From: Henckelia pumila | Lineage: Eukaryota > Streptophyta > Magnoliopsida > Lamiales > Gesneriaceae | Assembly (NCBI RefSeq): GCF_033568475.1 | Contig: NC_133123.1 | Coordinates: forward strand, 124,001-188,000 | Reading direction: 5' to 3' | DNA: 64,000 nt | Shown here: positions 36,811 to 46,623 of the stretch, in pieces | Layout of the letters: the number at the start of each line of letters is the position of its first letter | Position numbering within the stretch: position 1 is the stretch's first letter | Made by a program: the position numbers and the translations under genes | Notes under the pieces: generated by a model | Told to the model about the DNA's origin: nothing | The model's database searches: none | Seen by the model: the letters and a program-made list of their open reading frames with translations, nothing else

Positions 36811-38068
36811 GTATTGATAAGAAAAACCAAACATATGATCATTTTTCAAATGCTAATCTACTCCAAGAACTTGAAACTCTTCAAATGTTAATCTACTCTA
36901 CCAACTTGAGCAAGGGCAGAGCTATATTTGTAGCTACTTGGTTGTAGCCCGGGTAAGAAAATTTTTTTGCACTTTTTATGTATTAATTTTAGCCAAATTT
37001 GTTAATAGCCCGATTGTTCAATTAAAAAAATAAAAAGATTTCAGCTCAATCCATTAAACATAGTGGCCTAAAAAAATGATACATAAAAAAGTAGGTTATT
37101 TTTCGTTCAATATTGAGATTTGTAATTGTGTATATAGGGGGAAGAATGAGAAGGTGCGTGGAAGAGAGATTGTGTTTAAAATGAGAAGAAACATGTGTAG
37201 GAGAACGTTTCTATTTATTAGACATGGACTTCTGGTTTATTTAAAAATAACTAGGAAAGAGAATTTGTGTTGCATGCATGTGAAAAATTTATAATTGGAA
37301 TTATATTTATTAATATCTAATACATAATAAAAAAGAAATATTTTATTGACAGTATTAATTAACACACTATATGATTAATTAATGATGGATAATAAAATAG
37401 AAAATGAAAAGTATAAAGTAAATTCACAATTCAAATTGATATATATATTTATATTTATATGTATTATATTATATAATATATTATATATAATATAATATAA
37501 TATAATATAATATAATATAATATAATATAATATAATAATAATGATATATATATATATATATAAATATAAATATAATGTTTTTTAAGGTAAATATAAATAT
37601 AATGTTAGATATTGAATGTTTTATTTTATACAACGCGCACTTTTAATTTTATTATTTTGATATGACATATACTGGAGTGACATATATTATGTGCTTTGAA
37701 AAACATTATATATAATTATATTTATAAATATATAATGTATTAATTTTTAATGATTCGTGTATATTATATTTTATTATTAATGTAGTTTATATATTTTTTC
37801 AAACTTCTGCTAATTTTTCAATTTATTTTAAAATTTTGATCATCGGTTGTAAATGAAATAATATCAAAACTGAAACGGTAGCCTTCATGACCCTTATAGC
37901 GAACCATGAGTTTGGTGGCCTAATTTTAAAAATAAAAATAGCTCAGTTTAACCCATAAAAAAGAAAAACGCATTACAAATGAGCAAACGACTAAAATCTG
38001 AAGAAAAAAACAAGTGCTAAATCGATCAAAGAGAGCATAAATTATAACCGGAGCTAAAATTCCGACGC
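36811..38068. other. Intergenic with (TATAA)n satellite
   Basis: No gene seen; the short frame at 37076-37294 has no domain. A (TATAA)n microsatellite occupies about 37466-37541 and an (AT)n tract follows. A GGGCAGAGCTATATTTGTAG stretch at 36914 resembles the end of a hAT-type element, without an identified partner end. Confidence 0.5.
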
Positions 38069-38287
38069 CACCGTTGAACTTGACGGTGCCCACGGACAAA
38101 ACAATTTTGTTCTTCCGTGGCCAACACAATACAATTTGCATTTTTATTTGACCAACACCCGCAGGGTAGTGCCATGCGGGTGATGTGGCGGTTCATAATT
38201 GGTTAAAATTAATGGGCCCTACGTGAGACCACTATTTTTTGATTAATCATGGGGTTACATGTCACCCGCAGAATAGTGCTCTGCGGG
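38069..38287. repeat. Cluster of four short hairpins upstream of the F-box gene
   Basis: Perfect inverted repeats: CACCGT/ACGGTG (38069-38088), CCACGGA/TCCGTGG (38090-38120), CACCCGCA/TGCGGGTG (38156-38182) and CCCGCAG/CTGCGGG (38265-38287). The last two are direct copies of one 27-bp motif, agreeing at about 23 of 27 positions, 107 bases apart. Confidence 0.7.
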
Positions 38288-38368
38288 CGGCATGTACTAA
38301 ACCGACCAATATATCGTCGAATACATATTAATTTTGCACGTGGGCCGAAAACATGGATTTTATGGGCC
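38213..38368. promoter_or_regulatory. Three site II (TGGGCC) elements of the F-box gene promoter
   Basis: TGGGCC at 38213, 38341 and 38363, 180-340 bases before the proposed first exon end. Site II elements bind TCP factors and are typical of TATA-less, broadly expressed plant promoters, which fits the lack of a clear TATA box here. Confidence 0.45.
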
Positions 38369-38548
38369 TTGGCCTAAAACCAGCCCGCATGGCGTGCCTC
38401 TTCGTCAAAACCAAATCCTTTTGCTTGGATACATCTGTACAGGGGCTGGACCTGATCGGTAAACAAAACACAACAAAATCAGCGATTAATTAGATTAATC
38501 CCTTTGCCCTCGTTTCGATTAAGCTGTTCAATCTTTCTTTTGTAACCT

Positions 38549-38578
38549 GTAAGCAATTGCTTCTCATTATTATTATTA

Positions 38579-38628
<50 letters not shown>

Positions 38629-38997
38629 TTAAATAAAGTTGTTTCGTTTCCCTTTGTTTGTCGGTAATCTTGTCTTGTGATTTGGAGACGATCAACTAAT
38701 ATGATTATTATTGCGAAATAAATGCAGAATCGGACATGGAAAATTTAAAGGTCGGTTAGAAATTGTATCTTAAGAACTGAAGAGGATGTTTCATAAGTGG
38801 GTTAAATTTCAAGAGAGAAAAAGAATTGTTTTTAAAGCATATTTTTAGGTTAAAATCGGCACTATTTCGGTTTTAGGAACATCCGTTGTGCGTACTTATT
38901 GTTGATTCTGCGATTGTAATCTCTAATGAAATCTTGTTTCACATTTATTTGTTCTGAGGGTTTATTCAGTTATGATGTTTTTTTTGTAACTTCCAAG
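38549..38997 (+). other. Probable 5' UTR intron of the F-box gene, with (ATT)n
   Basis: Donor CCT|GTAAGC at 38549 and acceptor TTTTTTTTGTAACTTCCAAG ending at 38997, just before the start codon at 39003. Upstream reading frames are closed (TGA at 38973), so the first exon is non-coding. An (ATT)n microsatellite of about 64 bases (38566-38629) lies right behind the donor. Inference from splice signals only. Confidence 0.5.
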
Positions 38998-39002
38998 TTT
39001 TG

Positions 39003-40184
39003 ATGCACAAACTGTCCCATTCTCAATTTACCTTGTCCCCAAATTTTAGGTTTCCTGTGATGCGATCCAATGTGCTAGATCCTGATGTGGAATTTGAACT
39101 ATCGAATAGGGGATATTCTCTGATTCCGGGACTCCCTGATGATGTCGCTCTTCTGTGTCTTCTTCGAGTTCCAGTTGATAATCATGTAGCCTGCAAGGCT
39201 GCTTGCAAAAGATGGTATTCATTATTTGGCAGCAAGAAGCATTTCTTTACTTGGAGAAAAGAGCTTGGGTTTAATGAGCCATGGCTTTTTGTATTTGCGT
39301 ATAATAAATGTACTGGAAAAATCGAGTGGAAGGTTCTTGACCTTACCCGCTTCTCATGGCATACAATCCCTGCCATGCCTTGTAAGGACAAGGTCTGTCC
39401 AAAAGGTTTTAGGTGTGTTGCCATCCCACACGAGGGTGTTCTCTTTGTTTGTGGTGGTATGATCTCAGACGTGGATTGCCCGCTTAATCTAGTTCTAAAA
39501 TTTGAAGTGTATAAGAATCGATGGACTGTGATGAAAAAGATGGTCACCACAAGGTTATTTTTTGCTAGTGGGGTGATCAATGGGATGATATATATCGCTG
39601 GAGGAAACAGCTCAAACTTGTTTGGTCTTGGATCAGCTGAAGTCTTGGATCCAAAAAAAGGGATATGGAAGCCAGTTGCTAGCATGAGAACAAACATGGA
39701 TGCATATGATGCCGCGGTTCTTAATGGAAAGCTTCTCGTGACCGAAGGTTGGTTTTGGCCTTTTTCTGTGGTACCTCGAGGTCAGATTTATGACCCACAA
39801 ACAGATATATGGGAGCCTATGGCCACTGGACTTCTAGAAGGTTGGACAGGCTCAAGTGTGGTGATATACGGGCACTTGTTTGTCGTAACAGAGCATGAAA
39901 GAACAAAAGTAAAGGTTTACGATGCAGAGTGTGATTCTTGGGATGTAGTAGAAGGACCCCCTTTGCCGGAGCAAATTGCCAAGCCTTTCTGTGTCAACTG
40001 TTGGGAAAGCAAGATCTATGTGATTGGTGAGAATCTTCACGTTGCTGTGGGCCATATATCGAGGCTGAACTCAAGCGCCACAACTGATAAGAAACACGAA
40101 TTTGCAGTTCAATGGCAAATCGTGGATGCACCTGGAACCCTTTTGGATCTAAGACCATCAAGTGCACAGCTTATATTTGCCTAA
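39003..40184 (+). CDS. F-box/kelch-repeat protein, At1g30090-like
   Basis: 393 residues from the ATG at 39003. The F-box is at about 41-85 (IPGLPDDVALLCLLRVPVDN, then CKRWYSLFG). Kelch-type beta-propeller repeats follow, with diagnostic FVCGGM (148-153), IYIAGG (196-201), the W-containing strands and conserved EVLDPKKGIW / QIYDPQTDIW turns. It ends SSAQLIFA, as in the Arabidopsis At1g30090 protein, whose N-terminal HKL.SQ.TLSP.FR segment is also shared. Such proteins are substrate receptors in SCF (SKP1-CUL1-F-box) ubiquitin ligases; the kelch propeller would bind the target, which is unknown. The coding part is a single exon. The next in-frame codon upstream, TTG at 39000, is not used as start. 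No disruption seen. Confidence 0.92.
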   Translation: MHKLSHSQFTLSPNFRFPVMRSNVLDPDVEFELSNRGYSLIPGLPDDVALLCLLRVPVDNHVACKAACKRWYSLFGSKKHFFTWRKELGFNEPWLFVFAYNKCTGKIEWKVLDLTRFSWHTIPAMPCKDKVCPKGFRCVAIPHEGVLFVCGGMISDVDCPLNLVLKFEVYKNRWTVMKKMVTTRLFFASGVINGMIYIAGGNSSNLFGLGSAEVLDPKKGIWKPVASMRTNMDAYDAAVLNGKLLVTEGWFWPFSVVPRGQIYDPQTDIWEPMATGLLEGWTGSSVVIYGHLFVVTEHERTKVKVYDAECDSWDVVEGPPLPEQIAKPFCVNCWESKIYVIGENLHVAVGHISRLNSSATTDKKHEFAVQWQIVDAPGTLLDLRPSSAQLIFA

Positions 40185-40579
40185 GGCTTGTTTCTTTGGT
40201 TCTATGCCGTGCTTGCTGCAACATAATGGCATGCGATCGATCATCAATGAGATGCAGTGTGGTGTTGTTACATGCGTGAAGTTTTTTCTGCATGTTTTGG
40301 TTAGTTGCATCGAGAATCAAGGAACACTAGAAAATAGTTGGCGTTAGTTGAGAATTTTGATAAGCCTTATCATTAACATAACACATTTTTTTCTGGTATA
40401 AGATCATATTATTGATATTTAGATTCCATTTTATTGGTGGTTCGGCTTCAGAATCTTGATACTGCAACTTGCGTTTAAATGTCCTACTTTTTAATACTTG
40501 AACAGTGATATTACTTTACCCTTGTGAATGTCATCACTTTAATTAGTAATGGACTACTTGTAACGAATAAAGGTAGGAA

Positions 40580-40680
40580 ACCAAGACAAATGCCGTCTAC
40601 TTGCCAACATTATTATGATATTTTGGATTCTTGGATTGCAACTTGTGGTTCCCAACGGGGAAAAAGGTAAGAAAAATACT
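40580..40680. repeat. Non-coding block duplicated at 50650
   Basis: CCAAGACAAATGCCGTCTAC, then TTGCAACTTGTGGTTCCC and GGGGAAAA, match in the same order and spacing at about 50650-50740 (CCAAGACAAATGCCCTCTAC, TTGCAACTAGTGGCTCC). The two blocks lie on either side of the oxidosqualene cyclase gene. Confidence 0.55.
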
Positions 40681-40946
40681 TGTAATGAATCAATTTAATT
40701 CAAATCATGTTAAGGAACCAAACCATGGAAATTAGTGAGACAACAAGCCATACAAAATGCATGATAAGTTTGGAGCAATTAATATATATAGCAAGTGTAA
40801 CATGAAATGATGCCTTCATCTGTTAAATTTGTCTTATAAATTAGGATTCGTGAGCTAAAGAAGACAAGGACGTGCACTTGGTGCTCCACCACCCGGAATT
40901 CAATATTAATTGATTGGACGTACATTTAACAGCCAAAACTGGCTCA

Positions 40947-40954
40947 TATAAATA
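40947..40954 (+). promoter_or_regulatory. TATA box (TATAAATA) before the hairpin RNA candidate
   Basis: A consensus plant TATA box in GGCTCATATAAATACCTATC. The expected start is about 30 bases downstream (near 40980), leaving about 65 bases to the hairpin at 41045. Confidence 0.55.
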
Positions 40955-41044
40955 CCTATCCTATAGCCCTTATTTGATACATTCATCTCCCTCCCATATA
41001 TATGCATATAGAAGAAAGAGATCATATCATTTGTTAATTAACCG

Positions 41045-41127
41045 ACTTGAATGGTTACTTGGGAGGGCCCGAGTTTACCATACCACATATGTTGTAAACT
41101 CAGTCCCTCTCAAGTCATCAATCAAGT
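41045..41127 (+). ncRNA. Candidate MIRNA precursor hairpin
   Basis: Two 36-base arms, 41045-41080 and 41092-41127, pair without any bulge around an 11-base loop: by my count 29 Watson-Crick pairs, 2 G:U pairs and 5 single mismatches. Weaker pairing continues outward to about 41030 and 41143. This shape fits a plant miRNA precursor. The 3' arm (GTAAACTCAGTCCCTCTCAA) has a weak likeness to the CU-rich miR1446/miR477 sequences as I remember them, too little to assign a family. A consensus TATA box stands about 100 bases upstream on the same strand. A small inverted-repeat transposon is the alternative; the tiny loop and the promoter argue for a MIRNA. Confidence 0.5.
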
Positions 41128-41679
41128 TTGAGTTGATCAAATCGATCCTTACTCCATCGTATGTAAGTGATCAATTTCTGCATTTCCATAACGTAAAAAG
41201 TTATTAACTTTTTTCAAATATCTATCGTGACATCTGTTACTATATCTGGAGTATCCTTACCCTATATATATTGTGATTAGTCCAACAATTAACAAGAATT
41301 GTGCCCAATCACTCTAGCTTCTGCCAGGTTTTGATCATGAAGTGTAACGAAGGCGTATCCCATTCTTATATGACACCGATGACAACACAGATATTGACGG
41401 GGTGTAGTGTGAGTGTCACATAGACACTCCGAATAAGAAACACGAGGTTTTTCTCCAAATTAAATCGAGCGATGTACTCCTTGAATTCTCGTCCACGCCT
41501 CGGACTCATATTTTGTAACAACAGATATTTATTGGTACACATCCCAACAGATGTTTACACATGCTTACATTGCATCGTTGTGGATTATTTGTAGCACATG
41601 TACATCAGGTTCAATGGTGGGAACACCAATCAAGCACACCGAATATTACATAACAAATCTTGAATCCTGTTTAATTTAT
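41128..41679. other. Intergenic, shared 3' region of hairpin RNA and OSC
   Basis: No gene seen. The part nearest 41679 would be the 3' UTR of the minus-strand cyclase gene. Confidence 0.5.
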
Positions 41680-44600
41680 TTACAGGCTTTGGGATGGCCA
41701 CACACGTCTACGATACTCTCCCAGTGCCCATAGTGGAAAAATGTTTCTGTATTGGGCGTAATGCAGCATACAATTCTTCATGTAAACTCCAGTGATTTCC
41801 TGTGTTTATGATGATCATATATAAACTTCACTCTTTTGTTTTGATTTTATAAAACCAGAAGTTGCAGAGATGTTCAAGTCAATTACCTGTTGAGGGAAAT
41901 CTCCATCTTCCATCTGTGCGTTGATTAGTAACTTTGCTGCTTTGTGCAGAGGCGTGGGATCCCTCTCCGCCTGGTTTATTATAATAATCACCAGTCAATC
42001 ATATGCATAATTTTTTGAAATTATTCTTGATTAAAAATAGCCCCCCGTTTCCCTTTGAATCGGGTGACATGAAGAAAAACAGGAGTCTGTACCTGTCCAC
42101 CATACATTAGACCAAGCATTGCCCATGATGTCTGCACTAAATTTGTTCGATTTTCTTCTAATGGTGTGTATTTCTGTACAAAAAAGTTTTGGTTTATTCC
42201 CAGGAGAGAATAGGAAATGAGCACCAAAAATATGTGAAAGGGATCGTAGTAACTTACCATGCTTGGGCAGGACTCAAGGTTCTCACCCCATCCACCTTCT
42301 TCATTTTGTGTTGACAGGAAAAAGTTTACGCCATTACGAAGTGATTTGCTGTTTTCGTATGTCTTCCCCGCGGCAGCTAATCCTCCCAGCACAAAGAAAG
42401 TGCCATACAGAAAGCAAATTCCCCAGTAGCCGTACCTGTGATTAGTGATTGGGGTTAGATTTTTGACATCCCAAGACTAATATCTCATGTTTCTAAGCAC
42501 AAATGTGGACATAAAATGAAAAGGTGGGGAAAGCCTCACCATGAGCCATCAGGCCACTGTTTTTCTTCAAGAAAGTGCAATGCCTTTGACACGGAGATCT
42601 CTATTTCTTTCTCCCGGTGGCCCGGATGCAGGCGCTTGAATGATACAAGAGCTTGGATTATGGAAGCAGTGCACTCCACATGCCTTCATTACAAGTGATC
42701 GTATAAATACCAAAAACAAGAAGGGAGGATGCAAAGAGTTAAAGAAAAGGCACAACAAAGGGATAAGCACTTACTCTTGCTCAACGACTATGTCCGCAAA
42801 GAGTTCCGAAGGATTCAAAACCTGAACAAAACCAAGAAAAAAAGAAGGTACCCTGTTACGCAATCGTAAATTTTGTCATTTCTACCAAGTCCTCCCTTTT
42901 GGAGGTCTTTTGATCTGCACCTGAATATCATGATTTTTTGTTGAAATGCTTGCTTACCTGCAAATATGGCTGTGGAACTGGGGGTTCCCAGATAGCAAAT
43001 CCACCACTCAAAGGACTCTGGACAAATAAAAGAGCTCAGTTGCACTAATCACCAAGATTTAAGAGCACAAATTCATTCATGCATGACGAGAGATTCATAC
43101 CTGCAAATAAAGAAGCACATTCACAGCTTCATACAGTCGCTCAACGTCGGGTTTTTCTCCTGAAATTTCTGTTGGCATTTGTGACAGCAAAAGCAGACAC
43201 TACATAGAGTAAAAATATCAGATTCTGATCAGCTTTCATGTTCCTGATCTTGCTATACAAAAAGAATATGTGGACATACCTTTAGCGATTCTGCTGTGCA
43301 GTCGGATACAACCCATCCCTGATCTTGATCAGAGAAGGTCCATGAACCTTTAGTAAAATGCCGATACATGGCTGTAAAATCGCCTTTTGGATTTTCTTTC
43401 ACCTGCATGATTCACAGATGAGATTAAATCCGGGACTTAAGATAAACTTTTAGACGATATTTTTATCACATTTCGTCTTTGATTTCTTGAGACGAACCTG
43501 GGACTCTTTAATGTAGAAGTGAGCCTTGCTGAGACAATCTCCATATTCCTCCACCATGCCAGTTGCAATTACAGCTTGAGTGGCTAGACTAGAGTCCCAT
43601 ACTTGACTTCCGAAACTCTAATAGAATCAACAAAATAAAAATCCTTCACTGTTATGTTTGTCCCTTTAATTTACTGTACAAGAAGCTTATTTGATAATAT
43701 ATTGGTATGTATTTTCCGTACTTGCATTTTCATGCCATCTTCTGCAAGCCACAGATAATCCGGAACCCTGGCTAAGTGATGCTTGAATTCATCGCAGTTG
43801 GGATCGTGCGCCCACCAGCACATCATTTGCAAACTCTGCATCAAAGCAACCCGCATTCATATAATATAAATAGCCACACACACATGTAATATACACCCTG
43901 TTCTTCCATGAAATCCATTGAATCTGTAAGGAGTAAACTAGGGAAAAGAATTTTCCAAGTGATCGAAATTATTACTTTTTCTACACATCCAATAGTAATA
44001 TAACGGCTCTCCTCTGCTCCATATCTCATATATTTGATGGCTTTATCCAGAGCCTTTTGTCTAATCTTGTTCAATGGCCATCTCCTCATCACCGGCTCGG
44101 TAAAATAGTTCAGAGTGTCCCAAAGCAGATCTTGTATGAAGGAGTGAGGGTAGTAAATATCTTCCTGCATTGGAAAAGTATAAATTTTACAAGTCTTGAA
44201 GAAAATTTCAAAATTTTCATGGCTTAAGCAGTCTAGTCCCCCACCTTACAACAATCATGGCGTGCTTTGTTCCAGTTTATCTTATCGTATGGCTTAACAT
44301 GAATCTCTTCCCTGATGGACATTACCAAGTCCGTGAGTGGTCCGTGGTACTTTCTACCATACAAATATGACATTGGCATATACGTCGTGCGACAATAACA
44401 CCACATTTTTGCTGCATTTTTATTAAACAACACATGCTTGTTAGATCACAGATTTTTCCTATAAAATGACACATGAGATGAGAGTCCACTCTAGTATTTA
44501 CCTGGATGATAAGGAAAAATCGAAGGGAAAAGCCAAAACTCAGCTGGAAGCGGGTTGCAGCCATCCCAGTCATAAACTCCAAGGACCTGATGCAATGAAA

Positions 44601-45639
44601 AAATACTTTGGATTATGATTCATGATCATCTTTTTTTTATTCCCTTCTCAAACTGTTGGCTTGCTATTAATTTCTATTTACCGAAAGATATGTCTTCCCC
44701 CAGGAAGGAATTCCAGTAGCACCACCATTATCGAGGATCCACTTACGAGCCCTCGCCACTGCACCATTGCCATCATCAGGTCCTTCTCCCAGCAGACGTA
44801 AAGCCACGTAGCTAAGAGCCGTTCCTATCATCGTGCTGTGTCCTTCTATGTAAAATCCCCATCCGCCATCCTCATTCTTTATGTACACAAGCAGCAAAAA
44901 TTCAGTAAGCACATGCTATTAATAATCAGGATCTTTGATGTTAAAATCAATCACCTGATGGTTGTAGAGGTAGCGAATCAACTCCTTTCTGTGCTCTGAT
45001 GTCAAGTGCGTGTTGATTGCTCCACTTATGTATAAAACAATAATCTAATTTCACCCAGAAGTGCATGTAAAAAAAATGTTAAGTTGAGTTCCCATTTAAA
45101 AATTCTTCAAGGGAATTAATTATTTGATGATGGGTGCTTACGAGTGGAGGAGTGAAGAACATAGGGCCCGCATTTTCGGCCGGCCAGTGGCCATCACTTG
45201 CTTGCACGGCCCGATTCAATCTCAGAGCTTTCTTCACAGCAATGGTTGCTTTTTCATACGAAATTTCTTCATTTTCACCAACTCGAACAGGTGGTATACT
45301 CATCAGGTCAATCCCACTTTCCTTTTTAAACTGTTGGATAAAATTCCATATAAATAATATTATTATTTCGTTTCTTTGGAAGTCAATAATTAATTTTATA
45401 CATCCAACACATATATATATGTCTATACTATATAATACCTGCAGCCTCATGAACAAATCACCACATGAGTGATACCCCTTCTTTCTGTTCTCAGCGAATT
45501 GTTCGCGAGCTTTTTGAAATTCTTCGCGTTCTTCCGGAGTTCCCCCGTTAGGATCATACTCCCAGATTTGCCTGCCTACATAATTGTTGGTGCTATACAA
45601 ATACGGGTCGTTGCCTTCAGCAATCTTGAGCCTCCACAT
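41680..45639 (-). CDS. Oxidosqualene cyclase (triterpene synthase), 18 exons
   Basis: Minus-strand exons: 45439-45639, 45142-45330, 44955-45044, 44682-44876, 44502-44586, 44245-44411, 43976-44164, 43722-43835, 43498-43617, 43280-43402, 43101-43199, 42958-43017, 42775-42821, 42540-42683, 42258-42435, 42093-42173, 41887-41970, 41680-41799. All introns are GT..AG and phases join to 2286 nt, 761 residues, the normal family length. The protein starts MWRLKIAEG, has several QW motifs ([30 protein letters not shown]) and the catalytic DCTAE (D484) that protonates 2,3-oxidosqualene. MWCYCR (W257) is the form found in beta-amyrin synthases; lupeol synthases usually have Leu there. The segment [16 protein letters not shown] recalls, from memory, the LUP5/glutinol-synthase-like group. 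The product (beta-amyrin, glutinol or another pentacyclic triterpene) cannot be read from sequence. The enzyme is ER-associated. A TATA-like ATTATATA on the plus strand at 45680 is close to the start. Intact. Confidence 0.92.
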
Positions 45640-46249
45640 TTTTCAATTTAATTACTCTTCTGTAATCAACATGATTATAATTATATACTTGTAAATGTAA
45701 CAGACATGAAAATCCAATGAAAGGGTAATGTGATTATGGGAATGAATTAAATTGCAGCCAACATTGTTGAAACCTGTTTTTTGTGTTGATAATACAGTTC
45801 AGTAAACATTGAATCAGACTTATAATTACTATAATATTTCGAAATAACTCTATAAATGAATATTCCTTTGGTCGAAGACATTATGAACGGACCTTATGAT
45901 AATTAAATCGTACTTATTTCCTGCCCATAAAAGGATAATAAAAGTGTAATAATTCAAATAAATAAAAAGATGATAAAAGTACTGAATGTGTTCGAAATAA
46001 ATAAAATAAAAGTCATGAACTAAAAATTAAAAATAGAACTTCTTGTTATGTAAACAAAATCAGCTAAACAAAACCGAGCGGTACGCATTTGGATTCCTGT
46101 TTTATTTATTTCTTAAACTTTTAATTTGTTAATTAATTAAATTAATAATATAAATCATGATGATTACGTATTAGTAACAAAAATTTTTATGACTTTGAGA
46201 ATTCCCATCCGTTATGTTTCGCGCACATTGGATATTTCACCAAATTAAC
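45640..46249. other. Upstream region of the cyclase gene
   Basis: AT-rich, no gene seen; it should contain the cyclase promoter. The only TATA-like string close by (minus strand TATATAAT, 45680-45687) would give a very short leader. Confidence 0.4.
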
Positions 46250-46623
46250 TAGAGCCGTCAATTTGGGTTAGGCCCGTCGGATCGGCCTCTCTCGTCACAC
46301 AATTTAAGTGGGTTGGATAGAAATTTTTTCAACTCAACTAAAGATGGGTCTAATTGGGCCAACCCGCGGCAGGTCTCGTTAATTAATATGTTTCTATTAA
46401 TATTTATTTATAAAATAAAATTTATAATTAATTATAATAATTTTTATTTATAGTGACTCAACCTGCGGGCCTACACGTCTACCCGCAACCCACCTTGGGT
46501 TGGGTTAAATTGAAGATTTCCAACCCGCCAAAATGGTGGGCCGACCCGTCTTCGACTTACTAAATGGTGAGTTTTTGATGGGTCGACACATCCCATCATA
46601 TATTGACCTATCTAACAGCTCTA
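46250..46623. mobile_element. Non-autonomous hAT-like element (TAGAGC..GCTCTA)
   Basis: Starts TAGAGCCGTCAATTTGGGTT and ends with the inverse form ACCTATCTAACAGCTCTA. Flanks AAATTAAC (left) and GAACTAAC (right) agree at 6 of 8 bases. The interior is GGCCCG/GGGTTGG-rich near both ends and AT-rich in the middle, like the repeats at 2284-2870. Confidence 0.55.

Noticed and set aside
37076-37294. 72-codon plus-strand frame
   Set aside because: Basic, low-complexity product next to a (TATAA)n satellite, no motif.
41680-45639. Cyclase locus as a pseudogene, because it appears as many short frames
   Set aside because: Every fragment is bounded by GT..AG splice sites and phases join to a full 761-residue protein without stop.
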